Origin: Streptomyces sp. H27-H5 | GTDB taxonomy: Bacteria > Actinomycetota > Actinomycetes > Streptomycetales > Streptomycetaceae | Assembly: GCF_026627505.1 (NCBI RefSeq) | Contig: NZ_JAPNLK010000085.1 | Location: forward strand, 1-33,925 | DNA length: 33,925 nucleotides | Reading direction: 5' to 3' | In this document: positions 15,725 to 23,979 of the stretch, piece by piece | Layout: the number at the start of each line of letters is the position of its first letter | Position numbering within the stretch: the first letter of the stretch is position 1 | Notes under the pieces: generated by a model | The model's database searches: none | Told to the model about the DNA's origin: nothing | The model's input: only the letters and a program-made list of their open reading frames with translations | Position numbers and translations under genes: made by a program

Positions 15725-15850
15725 TGGAACCCTCCCTGGCCACTGCCTGCGATTATGCAGACCCGTCAGGCCCGGCCCAACCCTCCCGAGAGGCCATAAC
15801 CGGACACACCGCTCAGGATGGAGATGTTGATCCGGCCTGAGGAGGAGTCG

Positions 15851-17903
15851 ATGGCCCAGGATGTGACCGCACCGGCCGTGCAGCCCGGCCCCGGCGGTGA
15901 GCGCGCCTCACGCGACGTACTCGTTTCCATCGGCGCACTGCTGCTGGGGCTGCTGATCGCCGCACTCGACCAGACCATCGTCTCCACCGCCCTGCCGACC
16001 ATCGTCAGCGAGCTCGGCGGCATGGAGCACCTGTCCTGGGTCGTCACCCGCCTACATGCTCGCCTCCACCGCCGCCACGCCGCTGTGGGGCAAGCTCGGT
16101 GACCAGTACGGGCGCAAGAGGCTGTTCCAGTACGCGATCGTGATCTTCCTGATCGGGTCCGCGCTGTGCGGGATCGCCCAGGACATGGCGCAGCTCATCG
16201 GCTTCCGAGCCCTCCAGGGCCTGGGCGGCGGCGGGCTGATGGTGCTGTCCATGGCGATCGTCGGGGACATCGTCCCGCCCCGTGAGCGCGGCAAGTACCA
16301 GGGTCTCTTCGGTGCCGTCTTCGGCGCGACCAGTGTCCTGGGGCCGCTGCTGGGCGGCCTGTTCGTGGACCATCTGACCTGGCGCTGGGTCTTCTACATC
16401 AACATCCCCATCGGTCTCGTCGCACTCGCCGTCATCGCCGCCGCCCTGAACATCCCGGTGCGCTCCACGAAGCACACCATCGACTATCTCGGCACCTTCC
16501 TCATCGCCTCCGTCGCCACCTGTCTCGTCCTCGTCGCCTCCCTCGGCGGTACCACCTGGGCCTGGGGTTCGGCCCAGATCATCGGTCTGGCCGTGCTCGG
16601 CGCCGTTCTCCTGGTCGCCTTCGTGCTGGTCGAGCGGCGGGCCGCCGAACCCGTCCTGCCGCTCAAGCTGTTCGCGATCCGTACCTTCACCCTCTGCTCG
16701 GTGATCAGCTTCGTCATCGGCTTCGCGATGTTCGGCGCGATGGTCTACCTGCCGACCTTCCTCCAGGTCGTCCGGGGCGTCTCGCCGACGATGTCCGGCG
16801 TCCACATGCTGCCGATGGTGCTCGGCCTGTTGATCTCCTCCACCGTCTCCGGGCAGATCGTCAGCCGCACCGGGCGCTGGAAGGTCTTCCCGATCGCCGG
16901 CACGGGCGTCACCGCCATCGGACTACTGCTCCTGCACCAGCTGCACCGCACCAGCTCCGACTGGGAGATGGGGATCTACTTCTTCGTCTTCGGAGCCGGT
17001 CTCGGTCTGGTCATGCAGGTCCTCGTCCTCGTCGTGCAGAACGCGGTCAGTTACGAGGACCTCGGAGTCGCCACCTCCGGCGCCACTTTCTTCCGCTCCA
17101 TCGGCGCCTCCTTCGGTGTCGCCATCTTCGGCACGATCTTCACCAACCGGCTCGACGACCAGCTCTCCGCCGCGCTGGCCGGTGCGCAGCTGCCGCCCGG
17201 CGTGACCATCGCGCACCTGGAGGCCGACCCGCGGGCCATCCAAACGCTCCCCGCCGACCTGCGCACCCGGGCGCTCGACGCCTACTCCACCTCCATCACC
17301 GACGTCTTCCTCTACGCCGTGCCCATGGTGCTCGTGGCCTTCGTGGTGGCCTGGTTCCTCAAGGAGGACAAGCTCCGCGCGTCCGTCACCGCACCCGATG
17401 TCACCGAGACCCTCGCCTCCAATCCCGTCGAGCGCTCGTCACACGACGAGGTCGCCCGCGCCCTGTCGGTGCTCGGGACCCGCGAAGGCCGCCGGCACGT
17501 CTACGAGAAGATCACCGCGAAGGCGGGATACGACCTGCTGCCCGCGTCCAGCTGGATGCTGCTGCGGATCAAGAAGTACGGATCCACGGACCCGTCGGTG
17601 CTCGCCGACCGCACCGGCGTGCCGATCAAGGTGATCACGGACGCGGCCCGGCAGGTCGAGGGGCGCGGACTCGCGGTACGCGACGGGCTGTCTCTGGTCC
17701 TGACCGACCCGGGCCGCGAGAGCGCCGCCCGGCTGGCCGCCGCCCGGCAGGAGTCGCTCGCCGAGCTGCTCGGCGACTGGTGGGGCCCGGACCGGCCGAC
17801 CGACCTGATCAAGCTGGTCGAGCAACTGAACGCGGAACTGTGCGGGTCGGACTCCGAGGAGCCCTACGACACCCTGCCCCGCCGGGACCACGCCGCCCCC
17901 TGA
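15851..17903 (+). pseudogene. DHA2-type multidrug MFS transporter with C-terminal winged helix, frameshifted
   Basis: The gene starts at the ATG at 15851 after GAGGAGG. The frame reads normally to SWVVT and then shifts at the CCC of 16047-16049; removing one C restores VVTAYMLASTAATPLWGKLGD and a 683-aa protein. Family features are 14 transmembrane helices, motif C-like LLIAALDQTIVSTALP and motif A GKLGDQYGRKRLF. After the last helix (about residue 515) a cytosolic extension of 150 residues contains a MarR-like winged helix (VLADRTGVPIKVITDAARQVEGRGLAVRDG). It would export hydrophobic drugs by proton antiport. If the base is real the transporter is inactive; a sequencing error in a C-run is equally possible. 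Confidence 0.85.
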
Positions 17904-17960
17904 ACCGCGCCCGGACCGCGCGAACAGGCCCGGACCGGAGCGTGCGGCCCCCGCGCGTCC

Positions 17961-18473
17961 CTACACCAGGGCCTTCTCGAACCAGTGCTCCGCGTAGGGG
18001 CCGGAGCTGTACGCGGGTATCTCCGTGTACCCGTGCCGTGCGTACAGGGCCCGGGCCTCCACCAGGTCGGACCGGGTGTCCAGGCGCACGCGCTCGGCGC
18101 CCAGCGCTCGGCCCGCGTCCTCCAGGGCGGTGAGCAGGGCCGCCCCGCCGCCGGTGCCGCGGGCACGCCGGTCGACATACACCCGCGTGAGCTCGGCGGT
18201 GACGGGGTCCAGCAGGCGTATGCCGCCGCAGGCCAAGGGCCGGCCATCGAGTCTGCCGACGACGAACTCGCCCGTGGGTGGCCGGAGCCCGTCGTCCGGG
18301 AAGTCGAGCAGGCCCTGGTCGATCTCCGCCTCGGTGACGGAGCGCTTCCAGTACCGCCCGGCGACCTCCGCGTAGTACGCGCGGCGCAGGGCCGTCCCCT
18401 CGGGCGTGGTGAACGGCTCCGGGGCGACCTTCCAGGTGCCCGTGGTGGTGATGACGTCGTTGTCGCTGTTCAT
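17961..18473 (-). CDS. GNAT family N-acetyltransferase
   Basis: From the ATG at 18473 the product has 170 aa. The acetyl-CoA site is in VYVDRRARGTGGGAALLTALED (residues about 109-130, Q/R-x-x-G-x-G/A type), preceded by the beta-4 strand TAELTRVYV and followed by ERVRLDTRSDLVEARALYARHGYTEI, the usual C-terminal half. The target amine cannot be predicted. The frame is open further upstream, but that part looks non-coding. The gene is divergent from the SnoaL-like gene 107 bp away. Confidence 0.88.
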   Translation of the reverse strand: MNSDNDVITTTGTWKVAPEPFTTPEGTALRRAYYAEVAGRYWKRSVTEAEIDQGLLDFPDDGLRPPTGEFVVGRLDGRPLACGGIRLLDPVTAELTRVYVDRRARGTGGGAALLTALEDAGRALGAERVRLDTRSDLVEARALYARHGYTEIPAYSSGPYAEHWFEKALV

Positions 18474-18580
18474 GGCGTCATTGTGCGAGAGAGGAGGGGA
18501 GGTCTGCGTTGGAATATCCACAGGGCCGGGCCGATGATAGTGAAAAGGACAAACCGTGCACATGGAGGGCGTGAACCGTC

Positions 18581-18997
18581 ATGTCGGAGCATCCTGACTG
18601 TGCCCTGATCCGCCGCGGCTACGAGGCCTTCGGCAAGGGCGACCTGGAGGCGTTGGGCGCGATGATGACGGCCGACGTCATTCACCACATGCCCGGCCAC
18701 AACCCGTTGTCGGGGCACCACAAGGGGCGGGAAACCGTCCTGGGCCTCTACCGCCGCCTCGCGGAAGAGACGAACGGGACGCTCCGGCTCCACCTGGAGT
18801 CGGTCCTGGCGGACGGCCGCGGCCACGTCATGAGCTTCCACACCGCGTGCGGCGACCGGGGCGACCGGGGGATCGAGATCCGGGAAGGGCTGTTCTTCAC
18901 GATCGTCGGGCACAAGATCACCGACATCGACGGCTGCACCGAGGACATCGACGAGGCCGACGCGTTCTGGTCCGCCCGATCCGACCTCCCGAGCTGA
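18581..18997 (+). CDS. SnoaL-like (NTF2-fold) protein
   Basis: The 138-aa protein has the cone-shaped NTF2-like fold pattern: an N-terminal helix (ALIRRGYEAFGKGDLEALGAMM), TADVIHHMPGHNPLSGHHKG, then REGLFFTIVGHKITDIDGCTED. Such proteins act as small cyclases, isomerases or hydrolases, or only bind ligands; the substrate is unknown. GGAGGG lies at a good distance from the ATG. It is a single gene, and convergent with the ABM gene through a strong hairpin. Confidence 0.85.
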   Translation: MSEHPDCALIRRGYEAFGKGDLEALGAMMTADVIHHMPGHNPLSGHHKGRETVLGLYRRLAEETNGTLRLHLESVLADGRGHVMSFHTACGDRGDRGIEIREGLFFTIVGHKITDIDGCTEDIDEADAFWSARSDLPS

Positions 18998-19120
18998 CCT
19001 GATCCCGCAGCCCTGCCCTGCCCTGGCCTGGTCAGACCTGACGTGGCCTGAGCTGACCCGACCCGCCGACCCGACCGCCAGGAACACCACCCCAACCGCC
19101 GGAAGCCCGGGCCGCGCGCC

Positions 19121-19150
19121 GGAAGGCCCGGGGCCGCCCCCGGGCCTTCC
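19121..19150. terminator. Hairpin between convergent genes
   Basis: A perfect 13-bp stem (19121-19133 with 19138-19150) and a CCGC tetraloop lie between the SnoaL-like and ABM genes. No T-run follows, as is frequent in Streptomyces. Confidence 0.7.
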
Positions 19151-19161
19151 CACGCGCTCGC

Positions 19162-19509
19162 TCAGCCCTGCTTCGGCGCCGCCTGCTGGACGACCTCGAA
19201 CGACCACACCGAGGACCCGGACGCCGCCGGCTTCGGCCGCTCGCCGCCACCCGCGCCCGCGCCGCCACCCGCGCCGCCGCCCTGGTGGGCCGCCTTCATC
19301 GGGCCTTCCATCCACGCCTGGAAGTCCTCCTCGGAACGCCACCGCGTGTACACGAGGTACTGGTCGGTGCCCTCCACGGGGCGCAGCAGCTCGAACCATT
19401 CGAAGCCGTCCGAGCCCTCCACGGCGCCGGCCCGCGAGGCGAAGCGCTGTTCCAGCACCTCCCGCTGCTCGGCGGGGACGGTCAGTGCGTTGATCTTCAC
19501 GATGCTCAT
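19162..19509 (-). CDS. Antibiotic biosynthesis monooxygenase (ABM) domain protein
   Basis: The ATG at 19509, with AGGA nine bases upstream, gives 115 aa. The dimeric alpha+beta barrel signature is clear: IVKINALTVPAEQREVLEQRF, GSDGFEWFELLRPVEGTDQYLVYTRWRSEEDFQAWMEGP. This family includes quinone-forming monooxygenases and haem-degrading enzymes. A Gly/Ala insertion (GGGAGGGAGAGGGE) separates the core from a last strand (SSVWSFEVVQ), a trait of the Streptomyces subgroup. Function is not known. Confidence 0.85.
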   Translation of the reverse strand: MSIVKINALTVPAEQREVLEQRFASRAGAVEGSDGFEWFELLRPVEGTDQYLVYTRWRSEEDFQAWMEGPMKAAHQGGGAGGGAGAGGGERPKPAASGSSVWSFEVVQQAAPKQG

Positions 19510-19627
19510 GGTCGCCATCCTAGGGATCCGCGAGAGATATCGTCCTTCGGGTAATCAAGTGGTGCGTGAGGCGCGGCAGCCTGGCGAAGTCGAGGTTGCG
19601 GCCGACAGGGCGGGAGGCCGGCGAGGC

Positions 19628-21670
19628 GTGGCTAACGCGGCAGAGCACAGCGGTGGTAACGGTCATGCCGGGGTCATAGGCGATCGCGACAGACCGGGAG
19701 CCCTGCACCTCCTGCTGTGGGCGCTGGCGGGCGCGCTCGCGGTCAGACAGGCCGTCGCCGTGTTGCGGGTGCCGCCGGCGCGATGGCTCGACGGCTTCCA
19801 TCTCCCGGGCAGTGCGCCGGGCTCGCTCTACGAGAGCGGATCCGGCCAGTTCACCGGTACTCCTTTCGCGGGGTTGGTCCTGAAGCCGCTGGCCGGTCTC
19901 GCGGCGCCCTCCCTGGAAGTGGCCTGGACCTGCGTCACCCTGCTGTTCGTCGCCGCGATCGGGCTGGTCGCCGCGCGTGGTCTGCCCGATCCGGTGCCGC
20001 GGCGTGCCGCGTTGCCGGCCGCGCCCGTGCTGGTGGCGCTGATGATGGTGTCGCTGCCGGTCCGTGAGGCCGCGTCGCCGGGTCAGACCGCCGTCCTGCC
20101 CGTGCTGTTGGTGTTGCTCGCCGTCTTCCGGGTGCCCGGCGAACGCCCCGCCGGTTTCCTCGTCGGTCTCGCGGCCGCGCTGCAACCCGGACTGCTGCTG
20201 TTCGCGCCGCTGTTGTGGCTGACCGGGCGCCGCCCCACCGCCAAGGCCGCCGCCGTGACGTTCGCGGGCGCGACCGCCCTGTCCTGGGCCTCGCTGCCGC
20301 GCGACTCGTGGACGTACTGGGTCGAGCACCTCGCCGGCACCGGTCTCGGGCGCGCCCCCGACGGCCTCGCCAACCAGTCCGTGCACGGCGCGCTGCTCCG
20401 CCTGGGGTTGAGCGGGCCCGCCGAGATCGCCCTGTACGCGGCGCTCGCGGGCGTGATCCTGTGGATCGGGCTGCGCCGCGCGGTCCGTTACGCCCGCGAC
20501 GGCCAACTCCTGCTCGCCGTCGCCGTCACCGGCTGCGCGGCCGTCGCCGTGTCCCCGGAGGGCTGGCGCCACCAACTGCTGTGGGTGCTGCTCGCCGTCG
20601 CCGGCAAGGTGGGCAGGCGGGCCGCCGACCGCACCGTCTGGCCGGTCGCCGTCGTGCTCGCCGTGATCCTGCCGAGCACCGTGCTGCTGCCGAACCTGGG
20701 CGCGTTGGCCGTCGTACGGGACAACGTGCTGCTGCTGGCCGCCCTCGCGGCGGCGTGCGCGGTGCCGTTCCTGTCGCGTTCCTCGCCGTACTGGCGCGAG
20801 CCCGTGCCCACCGCGTACGGTCGGCCCGCCGCCGCGCGCCGGTCCCGGGTGCCGCTGCTGCCGTTCTGGCGGCGCGTGCTGTCCCGCCCGAACCTGCTGC
20901 TGGAACTGCTGTTGATACGGGTCGGCTACTCGATCTACTCGCACATCCGGGCCGCCGCCACCGCCGGTCGCGACCTCGCGGAGGCCAACGGCAGCCGGAT
21001 CCACGGCATCGAGAAGGCGCTCGGCATCGACATCGAGCACGCCGTCAACCACGCCGTGGTCAACACGCCCTGGCTGGAGGCGTTCTTCGACTTCTACTAC
21101 ACGTCCTTCCACTTCGTCGTCCCCATGGGGATCCTGGCGGTCCTGTACTGGCGCCGCCCCGCCGACTACCGGTGGGCGCGCGCCTCGCTGGGGCTGGCCA
21201 CGGTCCTCGCGCTCGTCGGGTTCTGGCTGTACCCGCTCGCACCGCCGCGCCTGATGCCCGACCTCGGGTTCATCGACACCGTGCACGGGGTGCAGGACCT
21301 CGCGAACCCGCAGTACGGGGCGATGACCGCGATCTCCAACCAGTACGCGGCGATGCCCTCGCTGCACTTCGGCTGGTCGCTGTGGTGCGGGATCGTGATC
21401 GTCGTCCTCGCCCCGAAGGGGTGGCAGAAGCTGCTGGGCGCCCTGCACCCGCTGATCACGGTGTGCGCGATCGTGGCCACCGCGAACCACTGGGTGCTCG
21501 ACGCGGTCGGCGGAGCGCTCGTCGTCGGCGCCGGGTTCGGGCTGGTCCACGTACTCTCCGGGCCGCGCGGCGCGCAGGCCGGCCCCGACGCCGGGTGGGC
21601 GTTGCCGCGGCCCCGCACCCCCGAGCAGGAGGCCGGCGCCCGCACGGCGGGGGAGCGCACCACCGCCTGA
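19628..21670 (+). CDS. Fused GT87 glycosyltransferase / PAP2-type phosphatase membrane protein
   Basis: With the GTG at 19628 (GGGAGG upstream) the protein has 680 aa; the frame extends further left, but that DNA overlaps the divergent ABM gene. The N-terminal 390 residues are polytopic and resemble polyprenol-phosphate mannosyltransferases of the GT87/DUF2029 type. The C-terminal 280 residues form a PAP2_3 domain, with FDFYYTSFHFVVPMG, AAMPSLHFGWSLW and TANHWVLDAVGG giving the two catalytic histidines and the aspartate. Similar fusions are widespread in actinomycetes. A role in polyprenyl-linked glycan assembly with recycling of the lipid phosphate is plausible, not shown. Confidence 0.85.
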   Translation: MANAAEHSGGNGHAGVIGDRDRPGALHLLLWALAGALAVRQAVAVLRVPPARWLDGFHLPGSAPGSLYESGSGQFTGTPFAGLVLKPLAGLAAPSLEVAWTCVTLLFVAAIGLVAARGLPDPVPRRAALPAAPVLVALMMVSLPVREAASPGQTAVLPVLLVLLAVFRVPGERPAGFLVGLAAALQPGLLLFAPLLWLTGRRPTAKAAAVTFAGATALSWASLPRDSWTYWVEHLAGTGLGRAPDGLANQSVHGALLRLGLSGPAEIALYAALAGVILWIGLRRAVRYARDGQLLLAVAVTGCAAVAVSPEGWRHQLLWVLLAVAGKVGRRAADRTVWPVAVVLAVILPSTVLLPNLGALAVVRDNVLLLAALAAACAVPFLSRSSPYWREPVPTAYGRPAAARRSRVPLLPFWRRVLSRPNLLLELLLIRVGYSIYSHIRAAATAGRDLAEANGSRIHGIEKALGIDIEHAVNHAVVNTPWLEAFFDFYYTSFHFVVPMGILAVLYWRRPADYRWARASLGLATVLALVGFWLYPLAPPRLMPDLGFIDTVHGVQDLANPQYGAMTAISNQYAAMPSLHFGWSLWCGIVIVVLAPKGWQKLLGALHPLITVCAIVATANHWVLDAVGGALVVGAGFGLVHVLSGPRGAQAGPDAGWALPRPRTPEQEAGARTAGERTTA

Positions 21671-21735
21671 CGGCGGGTCCGGTGGGAGCGCGGAGGCCCG
21701 CGGACCCCACCGGGGCCGGTCGGGCGGGAGCGCGG

Positions 21736-21783
21736 CCGAAGGGGTGCCGGAGCGGTCTCGACCCCGCTCCGGCACCCCTTCGG
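21736..21783. terminator. Very strong hairpin, 20-bp perfect stem
   Basis: Arms 21736-21755 and 21764-21783 pair without mismatch around an 8-nt loop. It separates the GT87-PAP2 gene from the converging DUF6193 gene and can stop both. Confidence 0.85.
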
Positions 21784-21934
21784 TGGATCGCCGCGTCCGT
21801 CCAGGATCCGCCCGGTACGGCGCTCCCGCCACTGGACGGCCCCCCACGGCACCGGACGTACCGGGGCGAACCCGATGACGCGGCGAGGTGCGGCGGCGGG
21901 CGTCGCGGGCCCGCAAGGATCCGGAAGAGGCGCA

Positions 21935-22300
21935 CTAGTCCGGGGGGAGTTGGGCCACCACGAGGGCGATGGCCGCCTCGGCGGTGTCGGCCTCGCCGAT
22001 CACGTTCGTCATGCGGGGGCCGCGCACCCGGAACCGGCCGTCGGCCAGCGGCTCGACCGCCGGCACGCCCACGTTGAACGGGGGGCTCGTACGGGAGCTG
22101 AACCAGAGGGTCCAATGGCTGGTGAACGGGTACAGCCGTCTGAGTCTCGGTTCCTTGGAGGCCGCTTCTATCAGCGCCAGGACGCCCTGACCCATGGTCT
22201 TGGAGTCGGCACGGTCGAGCATCAACCGCCACGTCAAGGGCATCCGCTGCCAGCGTGCTTCCACGGCGTCGGCGGGCTCGCGTTCGTCCTGAAGGTTCAT
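21935..22300 (-). CDS. DUF6193-like protein
   Basis: Starting at 22300 the product is 121 aa. The segment RLRRLYPFTSHWTLWFSSRT followed by DGRFRVRGPRM and EADTAEAAIALVVAQLPPD is typical, as I recall, of the DUF6193 family (labelled natural product biosynthesis protein in databases without a known reaction). There is no signal or membrane segment, so a cytosolic protein is expected. The start lacks a clear ribosome-binding site. Confidence 0.65.
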   Translation of the reverse strand: MNLQDEREPADAVEARWQRMPLTWRLMLDRADSKTMGQGVLALIEAASKEPRLRRLYPFTSHWTLWFSSRTSPPFNVGVPAVEPLADGRFRVRGPRMTNVIGEADTAEAAIALVVAQLPPD

Positions 22301-22493
22301 CCGCGCAGTGTGCCGCGCCACCGGCTCCGGGACAACGGTCGAGAAGGTCACAACCGGAACATCGCGACCGGAACGACACGACCGCAAGGGCGCGGCCGGG
22401 ACGCCGCAACCGGAGGATCGCGACGGAACGTGACGGCCGGAGGGGGCGGGGGCCGGGCGGGGGTGGAGCGGCCCCCGCCGCCCCGGTCGCGGG

Positions 22494-23738
22494 TCAGCGG
22501 CGGCTGACCCGGAGCTCCTTGATGCCGTTGAGCCAGGCGGCGCGCAGTCGCCTCGGGCCCTCGCCGGCCAGGCGCAGGTCGGGCAGGGCGTCGGCCAGCG
22601 CGTTGAAGATCAGGTCGATCTCCATGACGGCCAGCGACTTGCCGAGGCAGAAGTGCGGGCCGCCGCCCCCGAAGCCCAGGTGGGGGTTGGGGTCGCGGGT
22701 GATGTCGAAGGCGTCCGGGTTCTCGAAGACCTCGGGGTCGTGGTTGGCCGAGGAGTAGAACATCCCCACCCGGTCGCCCGCCTTGATCTTCTGGCCGCCC
22801 AGTTCGGTGTCCTGGGTGGCGGTCCGTTGGAAGGACACCACCGGGGTGGCCCAGCGCACGATCTCCTCCGCCGCCGTGGCCGGCCGCGTCGCCTTGTACA
22901 GCTCCCACTGCTCGGGGTGGGTGAGGAAGGCGTGCATGCCGTGGCTGATGGCGTTGCGCGTGGTCTCGTTGCCCGCGACCGCGAGCAGCAGCACGAAGAA
23001 GCCGAACTCGTCGGAGCCCAGGTTGCCCTGCCCCTCGGCCGCGACCAGCTGCGTGACGATGTCCTTGGCGGGACACTCCTTGCGTGCCGCCGACAGGTTC
23101 ATCGCGTAGCCGATGAGTTCCATGGCCGCGTTCGAGCCGACCTCCTCGGTGATCGCGTACTCGGGGTCGTCGTAGGCGATCATCTTGTTCGACCAGTCGA
23201 AGATCCGGAGCCGGTCCTCCTGCGGTACGCCGATCAGTTCGGCGATCGCCTGGAGGGGGAGTTCGCACGCCACCTGCGTCACGAAGTCGAAGCTGCCGTC
23301 CGCGGAGGCGGCCACCGCCTCCGCGACGATCTTCCGCGCCCGGTCCCGCAGGGCCCCTTCCAGGCCGCGGATCGCCCGCGGGGTGAATCCGCGCTGCACG
23401 ATCTGGCGGACACGGGTGTGTTCCGGCGGATCCATGTTCAACATGATCAGGCGTTGGGCATCGATCTGTTCGCGCGCGATGTGCTCGTTGAAGCGGATGA
23501 TCGCCGTGTTCGTGGTCGAGGAGAACAACTCGGGGTGCGTGGAGACGTACTTGACGTCCGCGTGCCGCGTCACGGCCCAGTAGCCCTCGTCGTCGAAACC
23601 GGTGATGCCCCGCCGCTGCGGGCACCACCAGACGGGGGCGGTTTGCCGGAGCTGTGCGAACTCCGGGAAGGGGACCCGGTCCTGGAGGAGATCGGGGTCG
23701 GTGGCGTCGAAGCCTTCGGGCAGCGCGGGGCAGGGCAT
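22494..23738 (-). CDS. cyp125: Cytochrome P450 of the CYP125 family (steroid C26/27 monooxygenase)
   Basis: The 414-aa enzyme resembles Mycobacterium tuberculosis CYP125A1 over its whole length: MPCPALPEGFDATDPDL at the start, MLNMDPPEHTRVRQIVQRGF, CELPLQAIAELIGVPQEDR, AGNETTRN in the oxygen-binding I helix, EEIVRWATPVVSFQRTA (ExxR) and FGGGGPHFCLGK with the haem ligand Cys364. Family members oxidise the terminal methyl of cholesterol or cholest-4-en-3-one stepwise to the acid, opening side-chain degradation. TTGGAG lies upstream of the ATG. It is divergent from the fadA5 homologue, the same arrangement as Rv3545c-Rv3546. Redox partners are not encoded nearby. Confidence 0.93.
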   Translation of the reverse strand: MPCPALPEGFDATDPDLLQDRVPFPEFAQLRQTAPVWWCPQRRGITGFDDEGYWAVTRHADVKYVSTHPELFSSTTNTAIIRFNEHIAREQIDAQRLIMLNMDPPEHTRVRQIVQRGFTPRAIRGLEGALRDRARKIVAEAVAASADGSFDFVTQVACELPLQAIAELIGVPQEDRLRIFDWSNKMIAYDDPEYAITEEVGSNAAMELIGYAMNLSAARKECPAKDIVTQLVAAEGQGNLGSDEFGFFVLLLAVAGNETTRNAISHGMHAFLTHPEQWELYKATRPATAAEEIVRWATPVVSFQRTATQDTELGGQKIKAGDRVGMFYSSANHDPEVFENPDAFDITRDPNPHLGFGGGGPHFCLGKSLAVMEIDLIFNALADALPDLRLAGEGPRRLRAAWLNGIKELRVSRR

Positions 23739-23753
23739 CGGGCGACTCCAAGG

Positions 23754-23770
23754 TCTGATGGCCCATCAGA
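23754..23770. promoter_or_regulatory. Palindromic operator candidate in the cyp125 leader
   Basis: TCTGATGG-C-CCATCAGA is a perfect 8-bp inverted repeat with a one-base centre, 16 bases upstream of the P450 start. The compact form suggests a TetR- or GntR-type repressor site. It is unrelated to the KstR-like site nearby, so the region may be under two controls. Confidence 0.5.
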
Positions 23771-23900
23771 AGTTGGCTCGAAGGTAATAACGAGTTCCAG
23801 AAGAGACAAGGGCTCCGGCGCCAACTGTTGCGTGTGGAATCCGTGGAGCCGCGTGCAAGACCCTTGCGTGCCGGGCCTCCAGGTCATAAGACTGCGGATG

Positions 23901-23922
23901 GAACTAGAACGCGTACTAGTTC
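23901..23922. promoter_or_regulatory. KstR-like operator between cyp125 and fadA5
   Basis: Arms GAACTAG (23901-23907) and CTAGTTC (23916-23922) enclose AACGCGTA. The inner TAGAACGCGTACTA (23905-23918) matches the mycobacterial KstR consensus TnnAACnnGTTnnA at all fixed bases but one. It lies 58 bp before the fadA5 start and 163 bp before that of cyp125, both being members of the KstR regulon in M. tuberculosis. Confidence 0.7.
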
Positions 23923-23979
23923 AGGGCGGGGCGCCGGGACGGCCCGCCGCGCCGGTACCGTGCAGGAGAGGACGAGCTC

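Noticed and set aside
19520..21916. Long minus-strand frame of 798 codons opposite the GT87-PAP2 gene
   Set aside because: It is Arg/Gly/Gln-rich shadow sequence of a clear membrane protein gene and runs through a 20-bp terminator stem.
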